A stretch of 64,000 nucleotides of DNA from Flavonifractor sp052065355 (GCF_052065355.1 NZ_JBQHUF010000001.1:310001-374000); one strand, 5' to 3'; positions 49,401-58,052 are shown, counted from the first letter of the stretch. Notes: generated by a model from the sequence alone, not told the origin. A program made the numbers and translations.

Positions 49401-51974
49401 CTCCCGATCTACGATCCACGGTCCGTAGGAATGGCCTGACGGTTCGGTATACTGATCCCGGTAGGTGTCACCGCAGCGGGTGCAGGTATGGAGTGTATAG
49501 CCCTGCTGGGTACAGGTGGGAGGAACCGTTTCTTCCTCGTAGGAATGGCCCAGTGGCTCCAGCACCTCGACGTACTGATAGCCGCACAGGGTACAGGTAT
49601 AGCGGGCTGATCCGCCTCTGGTGCAGGTAGCGGCAGTCTCCACAGTTTCCTCGAAGCTGTGCTCGTGCTGGTCCAGCAGAAGGTAATTCCAGCCAGCCGC
49701 TTCCGCCGCATAGTGGGCAGCCGTACCAGAGTAGCAGTACAGAGTGACTTTGGGACAATTCTGGAAGCTGTTGGAGCCGCAGGCAGAGACGGACTTGGGG
49801 ATGTTTACAGTCGTCAGATTGCCGCACCCTGAGAAGGCATAGTCGGAGATCGTCTTTAGTCCATCGTTGCACACAAGCGTCACAAGACCGGTACAGTTCT
49901 GGAAGGCATTGTTTCCGATGACCTCCAAGGTATCGTTGAAGGTGATTTGCCGCAGGCCCGAGCAGCCGGAGAAAGCATTTCTTCCGATGCTCTGCAGGTT
50001 TTCAGGCAGCTCCAACGTGTCCAGGTCAGTACAGTTCTGGAAGGCATAATCAGGGATCTGTGTCAGCGCGGCCGACCACTGGATCTCTGATAGCTGAGCG
50101 CAGCCATTAAAGGCATAGGTGCCCATCTTGGTCAGTGTGTCAGGCAAAGAGACACTAACCAAGCTGGAGCAGTTCTGGAAGGCGTAGTCCGGGATTTGGG
50201 TGACGCCTTCCGGAATGGTAACTGAGGTGAGGGAAGTGCAGCCTTGGAAGGGGCTGGTATAGCTGTAGCCGCTGTAGGGAAGCGTTTTACTCCAGCCGGT
50301 TGGATAGTTAAGCTGGGACAGTCCCGTGCAGTTATAGAAAGCCTGTCCTGCCAGAGAGGTGAGAGAAGTGGGGAAGGAGAGGCTGGTCAGCGAGGTACAC
50401 CACTTGAAGGCATTAGCTTCGATGGTGGAGAGGCCCTCTCCCAAGGTTAGCTCTTGAAGTCCGGAGCAGTCGGAGAAAACGGAACTGCTCAGAGTGCCCA
50501 AAGAACCGGGTACTGCGACTGATTTCAGTCCAGTGCAGTTGGTGAAGGCGTAGCTCTCCAGAGTGGCCAACCCCTCCGGAAGTGTGAGCTCGGTCAGACC
50601 GGAGCAGCCTCGGAAGGCGTAACTATCGATGGACTTTAGCCCGGTGGGCAGAGTCAACTCAGCCAGACCAGAACAGCCGTCGAACGTGTATTCTCCGATG
50701 GTGGTGAGGGAGTCAGGCAGAGAAACGGTTACCAAACTCGAACAATTTTGGAAAGCATAGTCCGGAATTTGGGTAACTCCCTCCGGAATGGTAACTGAGG
50801 TGAGGGCGGTGCAGCCCTGGAAGGGGCTGGTATAGCTATAGTTACCATAAGGGAGCGTTTTGCTCCAGCTGGTGGGATACTCCACCTGAGACAGTCCGGT
50901 GCAGTTGTAGAAGGCCCGGCCCGCCAGGGAGGTAAGGCTACTTGGAAGAGATACGCTGATCAGGCTGGTGCAGTCCTCAAAAGCATAGGCGCCGATAGAG
51001 AGTAGGCCTTCAGCCAAGGTCAGCTCGGACAGGCTGGTGCACCCTGAAAAAGCATAGCTGCCAATCTCGGTGACAGAAGGCGGCAGAATTACGCCCTTTA
51101 GACCGGTATTGTCCTCGAAAGCCCTGCTCCCAATGCTCTGGACAGTGTACTGGCCAATGGTCATAGGCAGGATCACCTTGTCTGCAGTGCCGCTGTAGCC
51201 GGTGATTTGACAGTTCGAGCCGTTGAGGACCTTCCAGGTCAGCTCCGATTCATCAGCCACCACGAAGCCGGAAAGGGGAGACGCGGTGACGGTGGAGAGC
51301 ACTTCGGCTTCAGTTCCGGCCTCAATCCTGACCACGGAGGTGCTGAGGGCATATTCCGTGCTGTAATAGCTGATCTGGATCCTGTGCTCCTTGGGCACGC
51401 CAATGGACCAGCTTCCGTCCGATCCGGTCTGTACAGTCTCCAGCGTGCAGCTGTCAGTGAGGTCATAGGCGGTAACCAGGACCCCGCTCACACCTGCCCC
51501 CTCTGCATCCAGCACCGTGCCGGAGAGAGCACGGCTGCCTTGGAGAATGGGCGCATGGGAGACCGGAATATCGTGTTGTTCTGCGTACTCCTGAGCATAG
51601 CTGTAGCCGCTGTAGGGGAGCGTTTTGCTCCAGCCGGTGGGATAGTTAAGCTGGGACAGTCCAGTGCAGTTATAGAAAGATTGTCCTGCCAGAGAGGTGA
51701 GGGAGGCTGGGAAGGAGAGACTGGTCAGAGAGGTGCATCCTTTAAAGGCGTTGGCTCCAATGGCAGAGAGACCCTCCCCTAAGGTCAGTTCCTGAAGTCC
51801 GGAGCAGTCGGAGAAAACAGAATTGTTCAGAGTGCCCAAAGAACCAGGTACAGAGACAGAGCGGAGGCCGGAACAGCCGGAGAAGGCGTAACTTTCCAGC
51901 GTAGTCAACCCTTCCGGAAGTGTGAGCTCATTCAGACTGGAGCAGTCCCGGAAAGCATATGGCTGACCTGGCAT
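46488..51974 (-). CDS. BspA-like leucine-rich-repeat protein, 5'-truncated
   Basis: About 1,828 residues if read from ATG 51974, but this begins in mid-repeat (YAFRDCSSLNELTLPEGL) and has no signal peptide, so the true N-terminus is lost. Regions by coordinate: first LRR block (51960-51590) of LRR_5 type (AFxxCSGLxxLTLP); a carboxypeptidase-regulatory-like beta domain (51540-51250); a second LRR block (51160-49740); CxxC repeats of the doubled zinc-ribbon type (49690-49330), another at 46990-46800; a second beta domain (49310-49050); a Gly/Ser linker (48872-48788); a long C-terminal region. It would be a cell-surface adhesin-like protein. Repeated DNA inside the LRR blocks is near-identical. 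Expression now is doubtful. Confidence 0.8.
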   Translation of the reverse strand: MPGQPYAFRDCSSLNELTLPEGLTTLESYAFSGCSGLRSVSVPGSLGTLNNSVFSDCSGLQELTLGEGLSAIGANAFKGCTSLTSLSFPASLTSLAGQSFYNCTGLSQLNYPTGWSKTLPYSGYSYAQEYAEQHDIPVSHAPILQGSRALSGTVLDAEGAGVSGVLVTAYDLTDSCTLETVQTGSDGSWSIGVPKEHRIQISYYSTEYALSTSVVRIEAGTEAEVLSTVTASPLSGFVVADESELTWKVLNGSNCQITGYSGTADKVILPMTIGQYTVQSIGSRAFEDNTGLKGVILPPSVTEIGSYAFSGCTSLSELTLAEGLLSIGAYAFEDCTSLISVSLPSSLTSLAGRAFYNCTGLSQVEYPTSWSKTLPYGNYSYTSPFQGCTALTSVTIPEGVTQIPDYAFQNCSSLVTVSLPDSLTTIGEYTFDGCSGLAELTLPTGLKSIDSYAFRGCSGLTELTLPEGLATLESYAFTNCTGLKSVAVPGSLGTLSSSVFSDCSGLQELTLGEGLSTIEANAFKWCTSLTSLSFPTSLTSLAGQAFYNCTGLSQLNYPTGWSKTLPYSGYSYTSPFQGCTSLTSVTIPEGVTQIPDYAFQNCSSLVSVSLPDTLTKMGTYAFNGCAQLSEIQWSAALTQIPDYAFQNCTDLDTLELPENLQSIGRNAFSGCSGLRQITFNDTLEVIGNNAFQNCTGLVTLVCNDGLKTISDYAFSGCGNLTTVNIPKSVSACGSNSFQNCPKVTLYCYSGTAAHYAAEAAGWNYLLLDQHEHSFEETVETAATCTRGGSARYTCTLCGYQYVEVLEPLGHSYEEETVPPTCTQQGYTLHTCTRCGDTYRDQYTEPSGHSYGPWIVDREATYWEEGSMHRECSIDGAVETQVIPKLEASEDMGTVRFTVVNAQSLEPLSGAQILATLEDGTEVSAVTDESGKAQLLLPQGQQAICVTAAGCQPRSFRITVTSGLNELPAVGMSSQPVYDATVTSHRMSYDEILEAGIDVDAVGNQHVYKYELKLVFEPEIDWLSLTYYMGEFGYLFGGFGTGSGSGGGSGGSSGGGGGGGSGSSSVVWIDDGEGKGHFFLPSGSSNDGESLTIYPVSEYFYLIIRGEVRWLKEMFDVEMLVVNNSMTDTLENLSATLELPEGLSLAAMVGSPQTLTQSLPDLAGGESHSVHWYVRGDTAGSYSVNARLQGKIMPFEEEIDQTFICQNQLQVWAGNALHLHFEFPSSTYYNDDYPITITLENVSNITLYNLSHKVQIEQGMIYYYADGTTKEKIDTSQWYSSRTIREFRPGDKLIMEMTVNIFFESELAEQQLEKLIGMVDGAEQMLNAFKAVKAGINAAQTLQKTVTGAIKALDGFDFNLQNEDAKKLELFSQLHKKLSTLYTSYSSTGDKTLDALLKMGNSGVTASLDAMSQDPGKWLKETAYEDLSKLVKQVDALGNQLASGGGESRKFDIFDSIRTLISAIPIRFVLAGVFMTEDEDNTTSIPWSYSTTPGHVQYFGVTDLSRTLMAYIQYGFGSMYEDTVPGILQLVPGLDDPFHKDEAIQYLQTVEDQITQLKATSASGNTSFRVWLERADSSLGLLSAEDTAADFILSCDNDTAVMENGVLTFTGDGLISVTPTSQAGGILHIEDSEGNTYTYQLGVVAPHTCTPGEREVVVQPTEAYDGFAVRCCPVCGDIMEVELLTVEDLCSDHQFGPWETETEATHTAGGLQHRLCAVCGAVEYRATEKLSYTQEELPVTISSDTAGTQTAVLTNRSGETADVHMILAVYSSDGQMLASRAVAKELKPDETLDLTLQYAADASTAKTVVYLLDPLTLAPLCQKWQVSES
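50261..50513 (-). repeat. Repeat copy A within the LRR gene
   Basis: 253-bp segment near-identical to 51599-51851, beginning AGCTGTAGCC on the plus strand. A third, more divergent copy is near 50829-50960. Recent duplication or gene conversion within the repeat gene. Confidence 0.8.
51599..51851 (-). repeat. Repeat copy B within the LRR gene
   Basis: 253-bp near-identical partner of 50261-50513; same length, so the reading frame is kept. Confidence 0.8.
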
Positions 51975-52054
51975 TGGAACAGCAGAAGGCAAAGCAGCGC
52001 ATGGATGCGCTGGAGAGAAAGGAAGGTGCAAACTATGTTGATGAGAATTCTTAA
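51959..52054 (+). pseudogene. C-terminal remnant of an element gene
   Basis: Open plus-strand frame encoding ADLALEQQKAKQRMDALERK then EGANYVDENS and stop, charged and helical like the tail of a plasmid or transposon protein. It begins abruptly where the LRR sequence ends (about 51958-51962), so the rest of the gene is missing. It overlaps the next start by 20 nt, as in an operon. Confidence 0.45.
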
Positions 52055-53546
52055 CAGCCTGATCGAGCATACGCCTGTGCTCGCCGCCCGGCGCACAGTA
52101 AAAACAAAGTGGTACATCATCAATCGATACAATGAAAGTCATAATGATACCATGGATGAAAGTGCAGTGATGCTGTTTCTCTGTGATGAACAACGCGGCA
52201 ATCTCACTGAGGAGCAGCGGACCTTTGCGAAAGAGAAGAAGGCAGAAGTACACAGCAGCTTTTCTCTTAGCGTATTTGAACTCATTCTGTACCAGGAGTC
52301 TGAAAGCCGGGACGAACTGGTGCGGGAGACCCGGAAAGCCATGCTGGACTTGTCCCGGCAGATGAGTGAGTCGGTCTGCGGAGATTCTGAGACGGAGCGG
52401 ATGATGCAAAATCTTTCCCAGCAACTTGGCGAAGTGAAGGGTAAGAAGTCTTATGGGTATCTCCCGAAACCATTGAAGCAGCAGGTGGATGAGATCGTAA
52501 ACCGGATGGAGCGCCTGCCTGTTGTGGACAGGTGCTATCAGAAGTGGTGGGAGCTGCAGTGCAAAGTGAATGACTTTTACTCTGAGAAGGATCGGCAGCG
52601 CCCGCCGCTCTCGGAACAGAAAGAGTTCCGCGCGATTAAGAACGCGGTGATTCAGGAGGCTGAGCACATCAGGCAAAACCAAATCACCTATGAGGATAAA
52701 AAGATGGAGGACAGGGGCGGATGGCTGAGCCAGGCGGGGATCTCCCTGACCTGCCTGGAGCTGTGGGAGACGGCAAACAGCAAGGAATTCCCTCTTGTGG
52801 AGAGAGACGGGGCGGCCGCGGAACTGGAGGAGCTGGCAGAACTGGGGGATGTCCACGCCCAGTTTCTCACCGGCGCACTCTATCGGGACGGCGGGCTGCT
52901 GATCCCGGATGCAGAGAAGGCCAGACACTGGTTGGAGCAGGCGGCGGAGCGTGAACTGCCTCAGGCTCAATATGCGATTGGAAAACTGCTTCTCTCTGAC
53001 GACCCCGATGTACACGATCCCAGCGATGGCATCCGATGGCTGAACGCGGCCGCGCAAAACGGCAACGACTACGCCGCCTACGCCCTGGGCAAGGAGTATC
53101 TCAGTGGTGAGCATGTACACAAAGACGTGGACAGGGCGGCGGAGTATCTCCGGCAGGCGGCAGAGGCGCAGAACCCCTGGGCGCAGTATCTGCTGGGCAA
53201 GCTGTACCTGATGGGGGAGGGAGCGGAACAGAACCAGGAGGTTGCCTATGGCTGGCTCCAGGCTGCGGCGATACAGGGCCACCCCTACGCGCAGTTCGTT
53301 GTGGACCAGATGGAGCAGCAGGAGCGGCAGGAGCAGCACCCATCGCTCGGCGTACTGCTCTCCGTCACACAGCTTCTCCACCACATGGGCAACATCTTCC
53401 GGGACAATGTGCCGGAGGATTCCACCAGCACCGGGCTGCACATTGACCACAAGCGGCTTCAGGCGCTCCAGGAAAAGCGGATCGCCCTGGGCCATAAGCC
53501 GGATGACCATGTAGAGGAGCAAACCATGGGCGGCATGACCATGTAA
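52035..53546 (+). CDS. MobP3-type relaxase, C-terminal part with Sel1 repeats
   Basis: 503 residues from ATG 52035 (AAGGAAGG 8 nt upstream). From about residue 75 it matches, by recall, the middle and end of MobP3-family relaxases in Clostridia elements: YQESESRDELVRETRKAMLD, KKSYGYLPKPLKQQVDEIV, RPPLSEQKEFRAIKNAVIQE. Residues about 270-430 are four Sel1/TPR-like repeats (AQFLTGALYRDGG, AQYAIGKLLLSDD, AAYALGKEYLSGE, AQYLLGKLYLMGE). The N-terminal HUH nuclease region with its His and Tyr is not visible, so it is probably inactive for nicking. Confidence 0.68.
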   Translation: MLMRILNSLIEHTPVLAARRTVKTKWYIINRYNESHNDTMDESAVMLFLCDEQRGNLTEEQRTFAKEKKAEVHSSFSLSVFELILYQESESRDELVRETRKAMLDLSRQMSESVCGDSETERMMQNLSQQLGEVKGKKSYGYLPKPLKQQVDEIVNRMERLPVVDRCYQKWWELQCKVNDFYSEKDRQRPPLSEQKEFRAIKNAVIQEAEHIRQNQITYEDKKMEDRGGWLSQAGISLTCLELWETANSKEFPLVERDGAAAELEELAELGDVHAQFLTGALYRDGGLLIPDAEKARHWLEQAAERELPQAQYAIGKLLLSDDPDVHDPSDGIRWLNAAAQNGNDYAAYALGKEYLSGEHVHKDVDRAAEYLRQAAEAQNPWAQYLLGKLYLMGEGAEQNQEVAYGWLQAAAIQGHPYAQFVVDQMEQQERQEQHPSLGVLLSVTQLLHHMGNIFRDNVPEDSTSTGLHIDHKRLQALQEKRIALGHKPDDHVEEQTMGGMTM

Positions 53547-53615
53547 GCGGCGCAGGAAATGGGCCGCAAAACAAAGAATAAAATCCCTTCCGCGAGAAGG
53601 GTAGAAAGGAATCCA

Positions 53616-53834
53616 ATGAAACGCTCCAAGTACAGCTCGTTCAACGAACTGCCCCTGATGCTTACCGTCCAGGATGTGGCCGATGTGCTGGGTATCGGGC
53701 TGGCCCACGCCTACGAGGTGGCCCACCGGCAGGATTTCCCCACCATCACTCTAGGCAGCCGCATCATCGTCCCCCGTGACAAGTTCATGGCGTGGATCGA
53801 TGAGCAGGCGGCCAAAAAGACGGAAATATTTTAG
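53616..53834 (+). CDS. xis: Excisionase/HTH DNA-binding protein
   Basis: 72 residues from ATG 53616 (AGAAAGGA upstream). MerR-like HTH of the excisionase group: LPLMLTVQDVADVLGIGLAH, YEVAHRQDFPTITLGSRIIV, PRDKFMAWIDEQA. Lies directly before the integrase, the usual order of Tn916/Tn1549-type modules. Confidence 0.9.
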   Translation: MKRSKYSSFNELPLMLTVQDVADVLGIGLAHAYEVAHRQDFPTITLGSRIIVPRDKFMAWIDEQAAKKTEIF

Positions 53835-53890
53835 TGGCTATTTCAAAGATTCTGTGGTATTTGTTTGTATTGCCGAAGGAGGGATAATCA

Positions 53891-55120
53891 ATGGCAAAGA
53901 AACGAGCAAACGGCGAGGGCAGCATCCGCAGAAAGCCCAACGGCCGCTGGGAGGGCAGATACACCCTGGGGATTGACCCCGCCACCGGCCGGGCCATTCA
54001 GAAAAGCGTATCCGCCAAGACACGGGCCGAGTGCAAGGAGAAGCTGGACCGGGCCATCCGGGACAACCGGGGCATACCGGTGAACCACAACGAGGATTAC
54101 ACCGTGGCAGAGTGGTGCCGGCTGTGGTTTGAAACCTACAGCAAGCCGGTGATCCGGCCCAACACCGCAAAGACCTATGAGAACATGATCGAAAACCACA
54201 TCGTACCGGCCATCGGAGGAGTGAAACTCAAACGGCTCACCGCCATCCAGATTCAGAAGATGTACAACGACTCCAAGACCCGCGGGCGGGTGCAGCGGTT
54301 CGAGAAAAAGACCGACACGGCCCTGTCCGGAAGCACGGTGCGGCGCATTCACATGGTGCTCTCCTCGGCGCTGAAGCAGGCGGTCAAGGAGCGGATCATT
54401 CCCTACAACCCCTGCGACAACTGCCGCATCCCGCCCAAGGAGAAAAAGGAGATGGCCATCATCCCGCCGGAGAAGCTGGGGGTATATCTCAGCGAGGCGG
54501 AGAAGTACGGCGTGCTGCCCATGTTCTTCCTGGAACTGTCCAGCGGCCTGCGGCGTGGGGAACTGCTGGCCCTCCGGTGGGACGACCTGAATGTGAAGGA
54601 CCGCATTCTCTCGGTGAGCAAGCAGGTCACCCGCATTGACGGGGAGTTGGTGGTGACGGAGCCGAAAACCAAGAACTCCGTCCGCAGGGTGGCGCTGTCC
54701 CAGCAGGCGGTAGATATGCTGGTGAAGGAGCATGAACAGCATCCGGACAACCCCATCCTGTTCCCATCGCCCCGCACCGGCGGCTACTGGAGCCCGGACG
54801 CGGTGTCCAGGATCAACCGGAAACTGCTGGCGGAGGCCGGCATCGAGGAGCGTGTTCGCTTCCACGATCTGCGCCATACTTTCGCTACTATGGCCCTCTC
54901 CAGCGGCGTGGATGTAAAGACCCTGTCCAGCATGCTGGGCCACTACAGCGCCGGGTTTACCCTGGACACCTATACGCACATCACCAACGATATGCAGAGA
55001 GGTGCGGCGGAGAAAATCGGTGACTTCATGGAGACGGCCACAGCCAAGCTGGAACCCGAGCCTCCCGATCCGCCGGAGGAGAGCCGGTGCAAGGTGATAC
55101 CGTTCGAAAGAGTTGGGTAA
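53891..55120 (+). CDS. int: Tyrosine recombinase (Tn916/Tn1549-type integrase)
   Basis: 409 residues. N-terminal arm-binding domain (MAKKRANGEGSIRRKPNGRW), SAM-like core-binding domain (DYTVAEWCRLWFETYSKPVI), catalytic domain with Arg in SSGLRRGELLALRW, HDLRHTFATMAL (HxxR), LGHYSAGFTLDTYTHIT with the nucleophile Tyr. Complete and apparently intact. The element's other end is not identifiable. Confidence 0.93.
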   Translation: MAKKRANGEGSIRRKPNGRWEGRYTLGIDPATGRAIQKSVSAKTRAECKEKLDRAIRDNRGIPVNHNEDYTVAEWCRLWFETYSKPVIRPNTAKTYENMIENHIVPAIGGVKLKRLTAIQIQKMYNDSKTRGRVQRFEKKTDTALSGSTVRRIHMVLSSALKQAVKERIIPYNPCDNCRIPPKEKKEMAIIPPEKLGVYLSEAEKYGVLPMFFLELSSGLRRGELLALRWDDLNVKDRILSVSKQVTRIDGELVVTEPKTKNSVRRVALSQQAVDMLVKEHEQHPDNPILFPSPRTGGYWSPDAVSRINRKLLAEAGIEERVRFHDLRHTFATMALSSGVDVKTLSSMLGHYSAGFTLDTYTHITNDMQRGAAEKIGDFMETATAKLEPEPPDPPEESRCKVIPFERVG

Positions 55121-55176
55121 AAAACAAGCATAGCTCCAAGGGAGAATATTACCATTCCTTGACGCTATGTTTTGTT

Positions 55177-55482
55177 TTAGGGTTGAATATTCCAAAGAGT
55201 TTCTGCTATCTTATGCAGCCACTTAGCTCTGGCATCAATTTTTCCTCTGTCCATTCGTCTTCCAATAAAATAGCATTTAAGATAACCAGTCCCTCTTGGC
55301 GCAGGCGTCAAGCCCTGGCTTATTTGTATCTTTTCCAGACTTTTTTGTAGTCCAATCACTATCTCGTATAACGCATTTAGTGCTTGAGAAATAATTGCAA
55401 GATTTCCTAATGTGAGTAGCTTAGTGCCAGCAATATGCTTGGGGTGGACCTGACTTTCTTTATTATGAAAAACGATCTCCAT
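55177..55482 (-). CDS. Hypothetical protein, doubtful
   Basis: 101-residue open frame (FHNKESQVHPKHIAGTKLLT, ISQALNALYEIVIGLQKSLE). More A+T-rich than the rest. No clear ribosome site. It may be cargo of the element or a chance frame. Confidence 0.35.
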   Translation of the reverse strand: MEIVFHNKESQVHPKHIAGTKLLTLGNLAIISQALNALYEIVIGLQKSLEKIQISQGLTPAPRGTGYLKCYFIGRRMDRGKIDARAKWLHKIAETLWNIQP

Positions 55483-55542
55483 CAGGGCACAACAAAGCTA
55501 CCCGCTACGGATGTCCATGCCGGGCGATGATTTTTGAGTATT

Positions 55543-55743
55543 TTAGACGGCAGCGGGTGGAGATCCTGGCTCCCAGCCCAAGGCTTGCAGACGTTTTAGA
55601 TAGCTCCGAATCTTGTGCTCCCGGTGGAACCCATCGAAATAATTTGCGCCCAAATCACGGAACGGAACACCGTCCCTAAGGATATGGTAGCATGATTGGG
55701 CAGGTGGACTTCCAGTGGGGTATAAAGTGCCTCCAGCAGCCAT
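55543..55743 (-). pseudogene. IS110-family transposase, C-terminal fragment
   Basis: The encoded end (SCYHILRDGVPFRDLGANYF, DGFHREHKIRSYLKRLQALG) fits the tail of IS110/IS116-type transposases (YHMLKxGxxYxDLGAxYFD…RRLxxLG). The rest of the gene is absent. Confidence 0.65.
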
Positions 55744-56440
55744 ACCTAACCAGAGTGTAACTGAAACACCCTGACATTCTTTAGGCAGGACTTCTTGGGG
55801 TTCAGAGGTAATACTCTGTTATATTTTAGATTGCCCCACACTGGGAAAGGGTATACGGAAACAATGGACACAGAAGAGCGCCGGAGAACATGGACCACCA
55901 GACGGAAACAAAATGTTCCGAAAACAACAGACCTCATCTTCCCGGTCAGTTAAAATAGATTCTAACTTACTCTAAGTTTCTTCCCGGTATCAGTGTAGCC
56001 CAATTTATGCAGCCCCGCTGCAATCTATCCAATAGGGATTGCGGCTCTATTTTCTATCTGATAGAATCAGATGTCGAAAGCGGGGTGTCAGCGCAATGCT
56101 TTAAACAGCTCCGACGGACTGACGATCGTCACATCGGAATCAAATTTGGCCTGCTTATTTGCCTACGTTTTGCGCTTATAGGGGAAATCTCTGGCTCAAA
56201 AGTGGGTGCAGGTACGCCTTGAGCTTTTTCTCGTTGGCGCCTCTCTCCGTGCGTTTCTTTCGCAGATACGCTTTGTCCGAATTGGAATAATCCTTCTACC
56301 TGTTCATGCCAACATCCTTCACCGCCTGCTTTGCGCATCGAGGCAGGGGAAACGGCAGATACATCAGGCTGCGTCAGGGCGGTAAAGCGGCCTGAACTGC
56401 CGCACCAGCATGTAGCGGTCGGGTTAATTTTGGATTTCTA

Positions 56441-56469
56441 TTGTATTAACCGGTCCAACATGGTATACT
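56441..56469 (+). promoter_or_regulatory. Promoter of the frl-like operon
   Basis: TTGTAT (56441-56446), 17 nt, TATACT (56464-56469), 41 nt before the GntR start. Confidence 0.65.
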
Positions 56470-56478
56470 ACTCGTATA
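56464..56478. promoter_or_regulatory. GntR-type operator candidate
   Basis: TATAC-TACTC-GTATA palindrome overlapping the -10 box, upstream of the GntR/UTRA gene: likely autoregulation. Confidence 0.55.
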
Positions 56479-56509
56479 GAAATATACAGCGCAAAGAAGG
56501 AGGCGCATT

Positions 56510-57244
56510 ATGGCGCAGCGGTATCATATCCGGCCAAGGGAGGTTGCTTTTGAGGCCATTTCCGCCTACCTGGTCCAACAGAAGCTGAGCTCCGGGGACA
56601 GGCTTCCGGCGGAGCGGGAGATGTGCGAGATGTGGGATCTCAACCGCAGTACATTACGCTCAGCCATCGCACAGTTGGAGCGGGATGGCTTATTAGAGAT
56701 CCGGCCCGGCTCTGGAATCTTTGTGGCCGGCCCCAAGTTTAACCGAAATTTGCAGGACCTGAAATCCCTGACAGAGACCGCCCAGGAGCAGGGCATGACA
56801 CTGGAGAGCCGGGTGCTCTCCTTGGGACGAATTGAGTGCGACAAGCAGTTTTCCCGGCTGTTTCGGGTGGTGCTGGGCACACCGTTGTGGCAGCTGACGC
56901 GGTTGCGCTGCGTTGACGGAACGCCCATTATGATCGAGACATCTTGTTTCCTGGTGGACCGCTATCCGGATATTGACCGCTTTGATTTGGCCAGGGAATC
57001 TCTGTTTGACCTCTTTGTCCGACACTACGGCAGCAAGCCGGTGGAGGGGGAGGAGAAGATTTCCATTACCAGGGCCACGGAAGGAGAGGCGCAACTGCTG
57101 GGTATTGAGCCGGACGGTCCTTTGTTCCGCAGTGTGAGCCAGAGCAGAGACCAGGACGGGACGCTGCTGGAGTATTGCCGCGCGGTTGCCCGCGCGGACA
57201 AACTGGTGATGACCAGCATATTGGAACGGAGGGAATCAGAATGA
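56510..57244 (+). CDS. GntR/UTRA-family regulator (FrlR-like)
   Basis: 244 residues. N-terminal winged HTH of GntR type: LSSGDRLPAEREMCEMWDLN, RSTLRSAIAQLERDGLLEIR, PGSGIFVAG; C-terminal UTRA effector domain (about 90-240) that binds sugar phosphates or amino-sugars. AAGAAGGAGG lies before ATG. Stop overlaps the kinase start as ATGA; so the regulator controls this kinase and probably the divergent frlC-frlD genes. Confidence 0.9.
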   Translation: MAQRYHIRPREVAFEAISAYLVQQKLSSGDRLPAEREMCEMWDLNRSTLRSAIAQLERDGLLEIRPGSGIFVAGPKFNRNLQDLKSLTETAQEQGMTLESRVLSLGRIECDKQFSRLFRVVLGTPLWQLTRLRCVDGTPIMIETSCFLVDRYPDIDRFDLARESLFDLFVRHYGSKPVEGEEKISITRATEGEAQLLGIEPDGPLFRSVSQSRDQDGTLLEYCRAVARADKLVMTSILERRESE

Positions 57245-58023
57245 GGCTTGCAACAGCCGGGGACAATTGTATGGATGTATATACCGCTTCGGGTCAGGCC
57301 TTTCCTGGCGGTAACCCGGTGAATGTAGCGGTGTATAACGTTCGGCTGGGCGGAACTGCGGCTTATATCGGGGCTGTGGGTACGGACGAATATGGCAGTC
57401 TGATGCGCCAGGCCATAGCGGACAAGGGGGTAGACGTGTCCCATGTGCACACGCTGCCGGGCAAAACGGCGGTAACCATGGTGGAACTTCGAAACGGGGA
57501 GCGCATCTTGGGAGACTACGATGAGGGCGTGCTGGCCGACTTCTGCCTGAGTGAAACAGATGTTGACTTTTTGGCGGGCTTTGACCTGATGCACACCGCC
57601 CTATGGGGCGGGCTGGAGAATGAGCTGCCCCGATTGCGCCGGCGTGGTTTGCTCATCTCCTTTGACTTTGCCACAGCCCAGAACGGACCAGTACTGGAGG
57701 CAGCTCTGCCCTACACCAACTACGCCTTTTTTGCTCGGGAGGAGGATAGCCCCGGCCTGCGTGATTTTCTGCGACAAGTCCACGCCAAGGGCCCGGAACT
57801 GGTTGTGGCTACCTTGGGCGACCAGGGCAGTTTGGCTTACGATGGTCAGCGATTTTACCAGGGCGGTATCGTCCCAGTGAAGGTGGTGGATACCATGGGG
57901 GCCGGAGACTCCTATATCGCTGGTTTCCTCTCCGCCCTACATGGCGGGGGGTCCATCCCGGAAGCCATGCAGGCCGGCGCGGCCAACGCTTCGGTAACAC
58001 TGTCCTATCAAGGCGCGTGGTGA
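57241..58023 (+). CDS. PfkB-family sugar kinase (FrlD/fructosamine-kinase-like)
   Basis: 260 residues, ribokinase fold. GGNPVNVAVYNVRLGGTAAYIGAVG, VDTMGAGDSYIAGFLSAL (catalytic Asp in GAGDS), VVATLGDQGSLAY. It resembles FrlD, which phosphorylates fructoselysine to the 6-phosphate. It is 260 residues, the FrlD length, and paralogous to the second copy at 63299-64000. Flanked by two GntR regulators. Confidence 0.82.
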   Translation: MRLATAGDNCMDVYTASGQAFPGGNPVNVAVYNVRLGGTAAYIGAVGTDEYGSLMRQAIADKGVDVSHVHTLPGKTAVTMVELRNGERILGDYDEGVLADFCLSETDVDFLAGFDLMHTALWGGLENELPRLRRRGLLISFDFATAQNGPVLEAALPYTNYAFFAREEDSPGLRDFLRQVHAKGPELVVATLGDQGSLAYDGQRFYQGGIVPVKVVDTMGAGDSYIAGFLSALHGGGSIPEAMQAGAANASVTLSYQGAW

Positions 58024-58052
58024 TTCCACGAGAAAAGAAAGGAGAGGACGCC

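Larger units (their letters stand above)
55121..56440. other. Decayed region to the right of the integrase
   Basis: About 1.3 kb with no intact gene except the doubtful frames listed separately. It contains an IS110 fragment and short frames on both strands without ribosome sites (for example 56007-56222 plus). It probably holds the element's right end and insertion debris; I cannot place the attachment site. Confidence 0.6.

Noticed and set aside
49740..51960. Possible CRISPR array from many short repeats
   Set aside because: The repeats are 69-bp coding units (23 residues) of the LRR protein, imperfect and without spacers.
51975..53726. A minus-strand open frame continuing the LRR gene to 53726
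   Set aside because: Its translation here shows no repeats or motifs and lies opposite the relaxase and excisionase genes, which have ribosome sites and family motifs. It is a chance frame; the LRR gene ends at the junction near 51960.
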